Assembly: GCA_030141605.1 (NCBI GenBank)
Contig: JAQGDQ010002385.1
Span: 62,001 to 126,000, forward strand
Origin: Tubiluchus corallicola
Lineage: Eukaryota > Priapulida > Priapulimorpha > Priapulimorphida > Tubiluchidae
Length of the DNA stretch: 64,000 nucleotides
Direction of reading: 5' to 3'
Of the stretch, positions 23,399 through 32,702 are shown one piece after another (position 1 is the stretch's first letter; every line of letters begins with the position of its first letter). The translations under genes were made by a program, and so were the position numbers. Below the pieces are notes generated by a model that did not search any database, was not told the origin of the DNA, and saw only the letters and a program-made list of their open reading frames with translations.

Positions 23399-23733
23399 AA
23401 TAATTAAATGATACGCTTAACTTCCTGAAAACTCAAACAATTTCATTTCCCCCGTGAAGTTTACAAGAACCAGTCTCTTGCCACTAAAACCGTTTCGAAC
23501 TCTCCGCCTGAAAGCCCCAGTTTATAAGGGGTTTTATTTTTACACAAAGGGGACATGCCCAGAGAAACAGAGACCATTTGCCGGAGATTTAAGCATAAAA
23601 TACCTAAATATCATGAGGTAAAAGGTGCCTTGAATGGGATTGCCTATCTCTAAAAACCCCACAAACACTGGGCTTTTGGTGGCTAGCTTAACGGCAGATA
23701 ATGAAGTCAGAGAAAAGTTAGAAAATGGTAAAC
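23399..23733. other. Gap of 335 bases without a supported gene
   Basis: Between the glycosylase start and the tRNA 3' end. A weak CCCA/TGGG hairpin with a T-run near 23651-23675 (leftward) could end the tRNA transcript. Open frames here merely run across the tRNA. No repeat or promoter stands out. Confidence 0.5.
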
Positions 23734-23824
23734 TGGCGGAGAGAGAGGGATTCGAACCCTCGGTGGAGGCTAGCCCCACAACGGTTTTCGAGACCGCCCC
23801 GTTCAACCACTCCGGCATCCCTCC
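23734..23824 (-). tRNA. tRNA-Ser(CGA)
   Basis: The leftward strand reads GGAGGGATGCCGGAGTGGTT at the 5' end, with a 7-bp acceptor stem (GGAGGGA / TCTCTCC, one G-T), anticodon loop CTCGAAA (anticodon CGA, for UCG codons), a long variable arm (class II), the GGTTCGAATCC T-arm, and an encoded CCA. The 91-base length is normal for tRNA-Ser. Confidence 0.97.
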
Positions 23825-24109
23825 AAAACTCAACACAGTATACAAAAATATCACAAAAAATACAATCCATAATCACCCCCAATCAATAGCAATATAAAAA
23901 TATCCCACCATCTCCTACCTGTATCCATAAAATTCATCACAAAAAAAACCAAAAATACCAGAACAATAAATCCTGAATAAATACCCATGAAAAATTACAA
24001 AATACTACCCCTTTTAAGCTCGCACATAATAACAAAAAATGATATCATACACTGTGAAATATAATCAGGCTTCTAAAAAATAAATTTAAATCGATCAAGG
24101 AGAATATCA

Positions 24110-25459
24110 ATGTTACTATTTTTTATCCATCTGGCTATTCTGCTTGCTGTTATATACTTTGGTATGAAACACGGCGGTATATCACTCGGATTGCTCGGAG
24201 GATTCGGAGTCGCCATATACGCATTCCTTTTCAATATGGTACCAACCTCCCCACCCATTACTGTTATGCTGATCATCCTCGCTGTCGTAACAGCTTCCGC
24301 TACACTCCAGTCAGCCGGCGGTCTGGACCTCATGGTGCAATGGTCAGAACGACTCTTTAGACGCTTCCCTAAAATGATCACTATCCTCGCACCCATATCA
24401 ACATTCATCCTAACAATATGCGTCGGAACAGGGCACGCCGTCTACTCACTCCAACCCGTCATCGCAGATGTCGCATACAAAATAGGAATACGACCAGAAC
24501 GACCCATGGCCGTCTCCGCAGTCGCATCCCAAATGGGAATAACCGCCAGCCCAATCGCTGCCGCTGTAACAGGATTCCTCGCCATGAGCCTGACATTCGG
24601 ACATGAACAGGTCCTCCTTACACACATCCTCATCATCACTATCCCCGCAACATTCCTCGGCATGATGCTCGCCGCAATATGGAGCCTTAATCGCGGAAAA
24701 AACCTTCAAGATGATAAAGCATTCCAAGAACGCATGGAAAACCCAGAGTTCCGAGCATATGTCGGCGAAACAGTCACAACACTCGACCAAGAACTCCCAA
24801 AAACCGCACTCCCCTCTGTAATCTTCTTCTTCAGCGGAGTCCTCTTGATTATCTTCCTCGCTATCATACGACCACACCTCGCTGATATCTGGCCAAATAC
24901 CATATGGGTAAATCCAAAAGAACTCCCCATGACAAAAATGGTCCAAATCGTCATGCTCTCAGCAGGAATGATCATCTATTTCTTCGCAAAACTCAACCCA
25001 ACAGAAATCGTCAACAGTAACGTCTTTAAAGCCGGAATGACCGCCGTTATCTCCATCATGGGAATCGCATGGATGAGCGATACATTCATTAAAGAACACA
25101 GACTCCTGCTCGAATCAAGCGTTGGACAACTCCTGCAAATCGCCCCATGGGCATTCGCATTTGCCGTCTTCGGTGTTTCCGCATTCGTAAAAAGTCAGGC
25201 AGCAACTCTCGCTATCATGATACCACTCGGATATAACCTCGGCTTGGAACCAACAGTTCTCATCGGTATTCTTCCCTCATGCTACGCATATTTCTTCTTC
25301 TGCTTCTATCCCAGCGACCTCGCTGCCATTAACTTCGATAGAACAGGAACAACACACGTCGGAAAATATCTCTTCAATCACAGCTTCATGGTTCCCGGAC
25401 TCATCGGCGTGGGAAGCGCAACATTTATCGGGTATATCCTAGCATCCATTATTTTATAA
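24110..25459 (+). CDS. Anaerobic C4-dicarboxylate transporter, DcuA/DcuB family
   Basis: A 449-residue integral membrane protein with about 11-12 hydrophobic segments. The N-terminus (KHGGISLGLLGGFGVAIYAF) and SAGGLDLMVQWSERLFRRFP, then KMITILAPISTFILTICVGTGH are near-matches to the pattern of DcuA/DcuB, which swap external fumarate, malate or aspartate for internal succinate. PILAPI- and ITASPIAAAV-type loops are also present. AAGGAGA precedes the ATG. A Dcu carrier implies fumarate respiration or aspartate uptake without oxygen, in line with the UbiTUV genes. A and B subtypes cannot be told apart by eye. It stands alone, followed by a large hairpin. Confidence 0.9.
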   Translation: MLLFFIHLAILLAVIYFGMKHGGISLGLLGGFGVAIYAFLFNMVPTSPPITVMLIILAVVTASATLQSAGGLDLMVQWSERLFRRFPKMITILAPISTFILTICVGTGHAVYSLQPVIADVAYKIGIRPERPMAVSAVASQMGITASPIAAAVTGFLAMSLTFGHEQVLLTHILIITIPATFLGMMLAAIWSLNRGKNLQDDKAFQERMENPEFRAYVGETVTTLDQELPKTALPSVIFFFSGVLLIIFLAIIRPHLADIWPNTIWVNPKELPMTKMVQIVMLSAGMIIYFFAKLNPTEIVNSNVFKAGMTAVISIMGIAWMSDTFIKEHRLLLESSVGQLLQIAPWAFAFAVFGVSAFVKSQAATLAIMIPLGYNLGLEPTVLIGILPSCYAYFFFCFYPSDLAAINFDRTGTTHVGKYLFNHSFMVPGLIGVGSATFIGYILASIIL

Positions 25460-25468
25460 CCCCTCCAT

Positions 25469-25530
25469 GCGGATAACGATATAAAGAAAAAACAACCAAA
25501 ATTAAAGTATTCTTTATATCGTTTCCCCGC
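25469..25530 (+). terminator. Long hairpin after the Dcu carrier gene
   Basis: AACGATATAAAGAA (25475-25488) and TTCTTTATATCGTT (25510-25523) pair perfectly over 14 bp around a 21-base loop, extended by GCGG/CCGC at the outside. No T-run follows, so it may protect the mRNA 3' end or terminate imperfectly. Confidence 0.55.
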
Positions 25531-25734
25531 AATAAAATTACCCACTCAAAAAACTAAAAAATCCATAGATCACCATCAAAAATAGCCTATAAATAAAAAT
25601 AAGCTCAACCCATCTTATTTTAAAAGCCTTTGCTTAAGCTCTACAAAAACTTACCCGCAAACAAAAACATATATCTTCCCCATAGAAAATGCTAAATTTT
25701 AGGGAAGTTTGATATAATTTTTATTAAATCTAAA

Positions 25735-25763
25735 TTGACAAAAGATCATTTATTGGATATTCT
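25735..25763 (+). promoter_or_regulatory. Promoter of rplU-rpmA
   Basis: TTGACA (25735-25740), 17 bases, TATTCT (25758-25763), 63 bases ahead of the rplU ATG. A good sigma-70 match. Confidence 0.65.
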
Positions 25764-25825
25764 TTCCTCACTCTAAGAGAAACTTTATTTGTAAACAATC
25801 AATACTATTAAAAAGGCGCTTGAAT

Positions 25826-26140
25826 ATGTTCGCAGTTATTAAAACTGGAGGAAAACAATATCGTGTTGCAAAAGACGATGTTATTCTCGTTGAAAAACTC
25901 CCCGGAGAAATCGGCGATAAAGTCGAATTTCCAACTGTCCTTATGACAGGAGACGAAAATGGCGATATCAACGTAGGATCTCCTGAGTTGAAAGGAAAGT
26001 CCGTCATAGGAACACTCATTAACCAACAACGAAACGATAAAATTATTGTCTTCAAAAAAAGACCTCGTGAAAATTATCGGCGGAAAAAAGGACATCGGCA
26101 ACACGTAAGCTGCGTCCGCATTACAGACATCAATGCCTAA
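25826..26140 (+). CDS. rplU: Ribosomal protein L21
   Basis: A 104-residue L21 (bL21), large-subunit protein that binds 23S rRNA. It begins MFAVIKTGGKQYRVAKDD; ATG 25826 is used because this is the family's normal start, though the frame is open from a TTG six bases earlier. The C-terminal FKKRPRENYRRKKGHRQ is the rRNA-binding end. It leads rpmA by 21 bases, the universal order, with obgE further on. Confidence 0.97.
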   Translation: MFAVIKTGGKQYRVAKDDVILVEKLPGEIGDKVEFPTVLMTGDENGDINVGSPELKGKSVIGTLINQQRNDKIIVFKKRPRENYRRKKGHRQHVSCVRITDINA

Positions 26141-26161
26141 AATAATCAATGGAGATCAATA

Positions 26162-26428
26162 ATGGCACATAAAAAAGCAGGCGGTAGTTCCAGAAACGGA
26201 CGTGACTCAGCGGGCCGCAGATTAGGTGTTAAAAAATTTGGCGGGGAATATGTCATCCCTGGGAATATTATCGTGCGGCAAAGAGGAACAAAATTTCATC
26301 CTGGAGATAATGTTGGAATCGGAAAAGATCACACATTGTTCGCCCTTACAGAAGGCCACGTGAAATTCCTCCATAAAGCAAAAGGAAGAACCTTCATCAC
26401 TGTCGATTCTCCCTCCAGCCCACAATAA
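26162..26428 (+). CDS. rpmA: Ribosomal protein L27
   Basis: An 88-residue L27 (bL27) that reaches the peptidyl-transferase centre. [20 protein letters not shown] is the expected N-terminal arm, followed by LGVKKFGGE and [15 protein letters not shown]. No cleaved N-terminal extension of the Firmicutes type. The 257-base gap before obgE is large for this cluster and holds no visible gene. Confidence 0.97.
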   Translation: MAHKKAGGSSRNGRDSAGRRLGVKKFGGEYVIPGNIIVRQRGTKFHPGDNVGIGKDHTLFALTEGHVKFLHKAKGRTFITVDSPSSPQ

Positions 26429-26685
26429 AGCAAAAAGCGTTCGGATAAAGAGCCCGCCGGTCAACATCTCTCCTCTTTCCAACAGTATCAGACACGCGCA
26501 GCACTCTTCTCTCCCCGTTTGCATATTCTTCCGTTTCAATACATTTAGCGAGTCTGGCGTTCCAAAATCAGAGTTCCATAAAGATGTTCCTGCAATTTAA
26601 GCAATCTCTTGCTATAAAACATCTCTCAAATATTTTGACCTAAGTACCTCCCATGGAAGATTAACTCCCTAATAAATAACGCGTT

Positions 26686-27723
26686 ATGAAATTTCTTGAT
26701 CAAGCAAAAATCTACCTTAAAAGTGGCGACGGCGGAAACGGATGCGTTTCCTTCCGGCGTGAAAAATATATCGAATTTGGCGGCCCAAACGGCGGAAATG
26801 GCGGACGAGGATCCGATATATGGTTCGAAAGCATCCCTGGGCTCAATACCTTGATCGATTTCCGATATAAACAGCATTTCAAAGGAAAAAAAGGCACAAA
26901 TGGTATGGGAAAAGATCGCCACGGCGCAAAAGCACCCCCCATCATTATACAAGTGCCCGTTGGAACATGCATCCTGCAAGAAGATAAAAAAACACTCATC
27001 GCCGATATGAATCAGCCAGGAAAACAAACCCTGATCCTCAAAGGAGGAAAAGGAGGAAAAGGAAACGCCTTCTTTAAAACATCCACAAATCAAGCCCCCA
27101 GACGAGCCGATCCAGGAGAAAAGGGCGAAGAGCTATGGGTATGGTTGCGCCTTAAGCTTATCGGTGATGTCGGACTCATCGGGCTTCCAAACGCTGGAAA
27201 GTCAACCTTCCTCTCAGCTGTAACACACGCCCATCCAAAAATCGCCTCCTACCCCTTTACAACTCTTCATCCTAATCTCGGAGTCCTGCACTATCACCAT
27301 AAAGAACTTATTCTCGCCGATATCCCAGGTCTTATAGAAGGCGCCAGCCAAGGCGCAGGGCTTGGAACACGATTTCTAGGGCATATCGAGCGATGCTCAA
27401 CCCTGCTACATCTTATCGACGGATCGCAAGACAATATTGAAAAGGCTTGGAAAATTGTCCGCCATGAACTTCTCTCCTATGGTGAAAATCTACACGAAAA
27501 AGAAGAGATTATCGCTATCAATAAATGCGACCTGCTTAATAATGAGGAAATAAAACATAAACAAAAAACCCTCCAAGATCTCACAGGGAAACCTGTCTAC
27601 CTTCTCTCCGGAGCTACCAGAAGCGGCATCGAAACCATTACACAAGCCTTGTTTCATATGCACGACCAAAAACAACAGGAAATACACCAAAACTCAAAGA
27701 CACAATGGTCTCCCATGCTTTAA
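26686..27723 (+). CDS. obgE: GTPase ObgE/CgtA, ribosome assembly and stress
   Basis: A 345-residue Obg GTPase that helps mature the 50S subunit. The glycine-rich Obg fold ([20 protein letters not shown], then PNGGNGGRG) fills residues 13-45 and beyond. The G domain has P-loop GLPNAGKS, switch segment [21 protein letters not shown] (G3), NKCD (G4) and SGAT (G5). The C-terminal tail is short, like other alphaproteobacterial members. It follows rplU-rpmA, its standard location, and precedes proB by 16 bases. Confidence 0.97.
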   Translation: MKFLDQAKIYLKSGDGGNGCVSFRREKYIEFGGPNGGNGGRGSDIWFESIPGLNTLIDFRYKQHFKGKKGTNGMGKDRHGAKAPPIIIQVPVGTCILQEDKKTLIADMNQPGKQTLILKGGKGGKGNAFFKTSTNQAPRRADPGEKGEELWVWLRLKLIGDVGLIGLPNAGKSTFLSAVTHAHPKIASYPFTTLHPNLGVLHYHHKELILADIPGLIEGASQGAGLGTRFLGHIERCSTLLHLIDGSQDNIEKAWKIVRHELLSYGENLHEKEEIIAINKCDLLNNEEIKHKQKTLQDLTGKPVYLLSGATRSGIETITQALFHMHDQKQQEIHQNSKTQWSPML

Positions 27724-27739
27724 AAAACAGGAAAATGCC

Positions 27740-28861
27740 ATGACCTTTATCAAGTCCGCAAACCGTATCGTGATAAAAATCGGCTCGGCATTACTCGTCG
27801 ATGACAATAAAAATATCAACCTCCCATGGTTAACTACCTTGGCGGAAGATATTTATACACTCCGTCAACAAAAAAAAGAAGTTATCATCGTCTCTTCCGG
27901 TGCCATAGCCTTGGGGAAAAAAACACTCCAGCTCAGCAAAAATACCGTGCGACTAGAACAGAAACAAGCCGCTGCAGCTATCGGCATGGGAATATTAACA
28001 CACGAATTTCAAAAAATATTTTCTCCCTACAATATCCCCGTCGGGCAACTTCTGCTTACATTGGATGACAGCGAAAACAGACGCCGCTATATCAACGCGC
28101 GAAATACATTCAATACCCTCCTTTCCATGGGAGCCCTCCCTCTCGTTAACGAGAATGACACCGTAACAACAGATGAAATACGATTCGGCGATAACGATCG
28201 GCTAGCCGCCAGAGTCGCCTCCATGGTCAGCGCAGATCTGCTTATTCTCTGTTCGGATATCGACGGACTATACGAAACAGACCCCACTATCAACCCAAAC
28301 GCTCTCCACATCCCCAGCGTAACAAAAATCACGCCGGAAATAGAATCTATGGCGACAGAATCCCCCTCCGACGTAGGAACAGGCGGAATGATCACAAAAC
28401 TCGCCGCCGCAAAAATATGCCTCAATTCAGGAGTTCATATGATCCTCATGTCTGGCCACAAACATCATCCCATAAAAAGACTCCATAGTACGAACGAGAA
28501 AAAAACATGCTTTATCGCAAAATCAACACCACGATCAGCACGAAAAATATGGATCGCAACAACCCTTAAGCCTAACGGCACCATCACTATCGATCAAGGA
28601 GCTTGCAATGCTCTCCAGCAGGGAAAAAGTCTCCTGCCCATCGGTGTCACTGCTATTTCAGGAAATTTCAAACGAGGCGATATGGTCATTATCGTCGATC
28701 AACAAAAAAAAGAAGTCGCTCGTGGACTCATCGCCTATAGCGCACAAGACGCGCAAAAAATCATCGGAAAACACAGTACAGAAGTCTTCACAGTTACAGG
28801 ATATCTCGGGCGAGAAGAAATCATCCATCGCGACGACCTTGTCCATAATACCGCTGAATAA
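27740..28861 (+). CDS. proB: Glutamate 5-kinase
   Basis: A 373-residue enzyme that makes gamma-glutamyl phosphate, the first step of proline synthesis. The amino-acid kinase domain has KIGSALLVDD, IIVSSGAIALGKK, LPLVNENDTV and RFGDNDRLAARVA, then the GTGGMITKLAAA loop. The last 80 residues are the PUA domain (PIGVTAISGNFKRGDMV). It closes the rplU-obgE cluster, as in many alphaproteobacteria, but proA, which usually comes next, is not here; the following gene is convergent. Confidence 0.95.
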   Translation: MTFIKSANRIVIKIGSALLVDDNKNINLPWLTTLAEDIYTLRQQKKEVIIVSSGAIALGKKTLQLSKNTVRLEQKQAAAAIGMGILTHEFQKIFSPYNIPVGQLLLTLDDSENRRRYINARNTFNTLLSMGALPLVNENDTVTTDEIRFGDNDRLAARVASMVSADLLILCSDIDGLYETDPTINPNALHIPSVTKITPEIESMATESPSDVGTGGMITKLAAAKICLNSGVHMILMSGHKHHPIKRLHSTNEKKTCFIAKSTPRSARKIWIATTLKPNGTITIDQGACNALQQGKSLLPIGVTAISGNFKRGDMVIIVDQQKKEVARGLIAYSAQDAQKIIGKHSTEVFTVTGYLGREEIIHRDDLVHNTAE

Positions 28862-28925
28862 CCCTCTTTCACTATAGAAAGAAAATATATATTGGCTTTC
28901 TCCCTGTAATTAACACACGCAAATA

Positions 28926-28946
28926 CCCTAAATAGATCGTTTAGGG
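28926..28946. terminator. Possible shared terminator hairpin between proB and the A2M-like gene
   Basis: CCCTAAA (28926-28932) and TTTAGGG (28940-28946) form a 7-bp stem at the convergent gene ends; it overlaps the A2M-like stop codon. No strong T-run on either side. Confidence 0.4.
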
Positions 28947-31100
28947 CCAGAAAGAAATCACCTTGCTATCCTCAATTGCTCTAGCAAAACGTCTATGGCT
29001 ATTTTCTAAAACAGCACCGGGCCAAGAATAATCTCCCGGCTCCTCTGTTCGAATCATATAAACAAAACGATGCTGCGAATCCTCACCATACGGTGCCTTA
29101 AAAGCAGCAAGATAACGCCTATCTGAAAAATCCTCATACGATACAGGAGATATCTTCCCTAACCATCTCTGAGTCTTCAAAGGTAAACTATGCCATAACA
29201 CCTGCTGAATAGCGACACCCGCCGGTAAAGGATGCATAACGATAAATTCAGGCCAGCTGGCCGTTTTTCCGCGCTTCTCTATCTCAACACTCAGCACAAC
29301 AAAATAGGTCTCTCCCAAATTAAGTTGAGCCAGATCCCTAACCTCTCGACCATCCATATTGTAAAGCTGGCTTTTAACAGAAGCCAATTGGCTATCCAGT
29401 GCCCGATCCATAGAAACGCCCGAAATCATATTCTCGAGAGAAAAAGGAGCCTCACCAGTGTTTTGAATCACAATCTCACGCTCCTGCTGAAGATTAAAAT
29501 ACAGCCGATCACCCTCCTGCAAAAGGCGCGACAAAGAATAGCCATTAATAGAAAGTTTGCTATCCGAAATACGTCCCCTTTCCCTTAAAATATTCGGCAA
29601 AGTAACATAAGACAAAAGACGCCAAGACATATGCTGTAATGAATAACGACTCCTGAAAAAATAAATAGGCAATTGATAATCCAAATTAAGCCTTAATGTA
29701 TCAATAAAAGGCTCATATTCCTTCTCTACATAAAAATCATATTCGCCCGGAAAATCCTCGTATAAAACCGACAATACAAATAAACTCATGGATGATCGGA
29801 GAATCTCATCTCCTAAAATAGGATTCTTCGAGGTATGAGGAAGAGCATAAAAAACATCCTGAATCATCGATATCGCTATCCCATGTTCCCCATAATACGC
29901 ATAAGAAGCCGCTAAATATAAATAGCCCACCGAAGAAAAACCCTTAAAGCCAAAATCATACAACTGCTTCATATAATTCAAAAGAGCAATTGAGCCAAAT
30001 CCATAACGCGCCTCGACATATAGCGCGTAGGCTACTGTATCAAGCTCCTCCTGTCGATAATACTCGCTGGAGACAAAAGTCGATAAAAATTCTCTTCCTT
30101 TTTCCAAAACAATAAGAGGAATTTCATAGCCCTCTTTCCTTGCATGCCATAGAAAATCCATCGCATAAACAGAAAACCACGGCTGAAAAGAAAAATAATC
30201 CTCAAAATACCCTTCCCCTTTCTGATGAGCCTCTAGATAATCGATCGTTTGTACAATAATATCGTCCACTTGTTCCTGAGAAGTGGAAAAAAGCCGCCCC
30301 TTCGGCAGCTGAACCCGAGCATCCTTATAAAACAATAAAGGAAACGCACGTCCTACCAAGTGAAAGAGCGACTCCGGACATATCTCACACGACACAAGCT
30401 CCTCATAATGCTTCCGCGCATCAACAAAGGGGCGCATTGAGGTAAGTTGCGCCCGAACTAAAAGATCGTTATTCACAGATAAATTAGGCGCCAGATTTTT
30501 AAAAGTCTCCCCGTCTATCGATAAACGAAAATCACTACTGGAAAAAGAAGGCCGCTCTACTCCTTCAGGATATAATCTAGAGGATGATATATAATTCATC
30601 AACATTCGAGAGAAAAGCACATCAATCGATCGCCGCGTCTCATACAAAATATCTTCTTGGCGACGCAATGTTATATGCAGCTCCCCAGGCTCTCTCGCGG
30701 AAGCCATCAGCAAAACCAAAAACTTCTGTCTCTCTTCCTCCACATTCTCCGAGAAAGCTCCTTCTCCACGCCGAGAGCTTATCTCAACTCCTCCCGATGC
30801 TTCAATATGAAGAGTGACATTCTCTAAAGAAAAATCCTCCCACTGTGAAACATCCGTCTCAATTGTAGCAATCGTATTATCACCCTCTCGCAAAAATAGC
30901 GGCATAGAAACCTTCACCGTAGCAGAATCACGAGACATTCCTAGCTTATCCGCTCCAAGCGCTACTAAATGATTCTGCTTCCAGAATTCTCCTAGAGCGG
31001 AAATTCGCATTTTTCTTTCCGAATCGAATAAAAGAGCATCTGAAAAAATAAACATCAGCATAATAAACAAAAGAAAAAATAGCCTCTGTAAATAACGCAT
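28941..31100 (-). CDS. C-terminal half of a bacterial alpha-2-macroglobulin (YfhM-like) with its own signal peptide, thioester lost
   Basis: Read from ATG 31100 (AGAGGG upstream; a GTG four codons earlier is too close to that site) the protein has 719 residues. An N-terminal hydrophobic stretch (LFFLLFIMLMFIFSDA) should export it. Then come the A2M middle (MPLFLREGDN), the alpha-toroid thioester domain (NLSVNNDLLVRAQL...RAFPLLF; FEDYFSFQPWFSVYAMDFLWHAR) and the receptor-binding end (GDYSWPGAVLENSHRRFARA). Usual YfhM proteins have about 1650 residues; the first macroglobulin domains are absent. Where C-x-E-Q should be, the text reads SCEICPES, so the covalent trap is gone. It may be a trimmed relative with another role or a decaying gene. 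A pbpC partner is not present. Confidence 0.78.
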   Translation of the reverse strand: MRYLQRLFFLLFIMLMFIFSDALLFDSERKMRISALGEFWKQNHLVALGADKLGMSRDSATVKVSMPLFLREGDNTIATIETDVSQWEDFSLENVTLHIEASGGVEISSRRGEGAFSENVEEERQKFLVLLMASAREPGELHITLRRQEDILYETRRSIDVLFSRMLMNYISSSRLYPEGVERPSFSSSDFRLSIDGETFKNLAPNLSVNNDLLVRAQLTSMRPFVDARKHYEELVSCEICPESLFHLVGRAFPLLFYKDARVQLPKGRLFSTSQEQVDDIIVQTIDYLEAHQKGEGYFEDYFSFQPWFSVYAMDFLWHARKEGYEIPLIVLEKGREFLSTFVSSEYYRQEELDTVAYALYVEARYGFGSIALLNYMKQLYDFGFKGFSSVGYLYLAASYAYYGEHGIAISMIQDVFYALPHTSKNPILGDEILRSSMSLFVLSVLYEDFPGEYDFYVEKEYEPFIDTLRLNLDYQLPIYFFRSRYSLQHMSWRLLSYVTLPNILRERGRISDSKLSINGYSLSRLLQEGDRLYFNLQQEREIVIQNTGEAPFSLENMISGVSMDRALDSQLASVKSQLYNMDGREVRDLAQLNLGETYFVVLSVEIEKRGKTASWPEFIVMHPLPAGVAIQQVLWHSLPLKTQRWLGKISPVSYEDFSDRRYLAAFKAPYGEDSQHRFVYMIRTEEPGDYSWPGAVLENSHRRFARAIEDSKVISFWP

Positions 31101-31310
31101 ACTTTGAAACACCCTCTTTAAAATAAGCTTGATGGAAAATACTCTATTTAATGCTCTTTATTCTCTTGACAAAAGAATCAACACATAATACTTCTTTATA
31201 AATATATATTTCTTACGTTTTTTCGTAAAGTATAATTTTATATTCTATAAAATACCCATCCAAAATCAACCTCCCATAATTCAATAATCTCCTAAAGGAA
31301 ACGTCCATAA

Positions 31311-32489
31311 ATGGCTCATTACGCTCCCTATTTTTATAAAGAAGCGCGCAATGCACGCCTAGCAACATTGGGTGTATTCTTTGTCAATGGAGCATTATGG
31401 GGTAGCTGGGCGCCCTATATCCCCCTCATAAAAGAAAATCTAGCGCTTACAGAAAGTCAATTGGGCCTGTGCCTCCTAGCCATCGGGTTGGGCGCTGTCA
31501 TAGCTATGCCCTTCTGCGGATTCATTATCTCCCGAATCGGGAGCGGATTAACATGCCTTCTCTCCGGAACACCCTGCTTCATCCTATTCCCCTTTCTGAT
31601 CATGGCGCCCAATCCTATCCTCTTTATTATTATCGGCTTTATGCTTGGGGTCTCAAATGGCATTATCGACATCGCCATGAACGCGCAAGCTATCAGCGTC
31701 GAGCGACGCATAAATAAAACGTTCATGTCCTCTTTTCACGGATTCTTTAGCGCAGGACAACTCGCAGGCGCCGGTGTTGGAATCGCTATCTTCCACTTTA
31801 ATATCTCAAAAATAATCCATACCAACATCATCGCTCTAATCTTGATCCTTATCCTGATTATAAGCTTTCCCTTCCTACTAAAGGATGATCGATATCAAGA
31901 AAAAAAAGAAGATGTACCCGCTTTCTCCTTTCCGAAAGGAATCGCACTCCCCCTTGGAATCATCGCTTTTCTCGCCATGATGACAGAAGGCGGCGTGATT
32001 GACTGGAGCGGAGTCTTCATGAAAGAATATCTCAACGCTAATAACGTCACCGTCGCCACCGCCATAGCGGCCTTCTATGGAATGATGACTATCGGAAGAT
32101 TAACCGGTGATTGGATTATAGAAAAAATAAGCGCGCCAAAAACCTTCTTCATCAGCGGAATATGCATCTCAATCAGCCTCGCTCTTGTCTTCTTAACAAA
32201 TCACCAAGCTCTCGCAATATTCGGGTTTGCCTGGGGCGGATTCGGACTCGCTAACATGATTCCCATCATATACAGTACTGCCGGAAAATTACCAGGAATC
32301 AGTCCCGGTCTGGCTCTCTCCATGATCGCAACAACAGGATATTCAGGATTCCTTATCGGCCCTCCCCTACTGGGCTTCATAGCAGAATGGACCAATTTAC
32401 GATTCAGTTTCCTGTTTATGGTACTGGCAATGTTCCTATGCACAACACAAAAAAAACTTATCAAAACTCATTGGATTATAGGGAAATAA
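31311..32489 (+). CDS. Major facilitator superfamily transporter, YbjJ-like
   Basis: A 392-residue membrane protein with twelve predicted segments. The opening FFVNGALWGSWAPYIPLIKE, NLALTESQLGLCLLAIGLGA and RRINKTFMSSFHGFFSAGQL are typical of YbjJ-type MFS proteins, whose substrates are unknown. The signature GFIISRIGSGL lies between helices 2 and 3. Centre loop at about residue 195 is hydrophilic, as expected. Single gene with AT-rich flanks. Confidence 0.82.
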   Translation: MAHYAPYFYKEARNARLATLGVFFVNGALWGSWAPYIPLIKENLALTESQLGLCLLAIGLGAVIAMPFCGFIISRIGSGLTCLLSGTPCFILFPFLIMAPNPILFIIIGFMLGVSNGIIDIAMNAQAISVERRINKTFMSSFHGFFSAGQLAGAGVGIAIFHFNISKIIHTNIIALILILILIISFPFLLKDDRYQEKKEDVPAFSFPKGIALPLGIIAFLAMMTEGGVIDWSGVFMKEYLNANNVTVATAIAAFYGMMTIGRLTGDWIIEKISAPKTFFISGICISISLALVFLTNHQALAIFGFAWGGFGLANMIPIIYSTAGKLPGISPGLALSMIATTGYSGFLIGPPLLGFIAEWTNLRFSFLFMVLAMFLCTTQKKLIKTHWIIGK

Positions 32490-32523
32490 CACAAAAGCCA
32501 CTTCAAAATAAAAAAACATTTTC

Positions 32524-32539
32524 AACCTATTAATAGGTT
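32524..32539. repeat. Perfect 16-bp palindrome in the gap after the MFS gene
   Basis: AACCTATTAATAGGTT, with TTTCAA before and TTGAAA after it also pairing. No T-run, so it is more like an operator or a weak terminator. It lies in a 213-base AT-rich gap before the pilus ATPase gene. Confidence 0.4.
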
Positions 32540-32702
32540 CACTATTGAAATTTTTAAATTTATGGCTTAAATTAAAAGGATAACATTAACTCTATATTCA
32601 TAATAATATATATAAATATGCTCAAGTGAACATTATATAATAAAATAAGCAAGCATTTTAACAAATTGTACAATAAACACTCAAATTAAAGGCTGTAAAA
32701 GC

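Larger units (their letters stand above)
25460..25825. other. 366-base gap: hairpin and rplU promoter
   Basis: Holds a 14-bp inverted repeat just past the carrier gene and a promoter ahead of rplU, each listed separately. A second TATAAT (25713-25718) lies upstream with no clear -35. Nothing else is seen. Confidence 0.6.

Noticed and set aside
23734-23824. tRNA-Ser as the prophage attachment site
   Set aside because: The integrase is a serine recombinase, which does not normally use tRNA ends, and no duplicated tRNA tail is seen between the tRNA and the recombinase module.
23540-23897. Two open frames of 87 and 104 codons on opposite strands around the tRNA
   Set aside because: Both run through the tRNA-Ser gene, have no ribosome site and match nothing; they are by-products of the tRNA sequence.
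24030-24110. Fnr box ahead of the Dcu carrier
   Set aside because: Only half-sites such as ATCAA are seen; no TTGAT-N4-ATCAA arrangement can be read.
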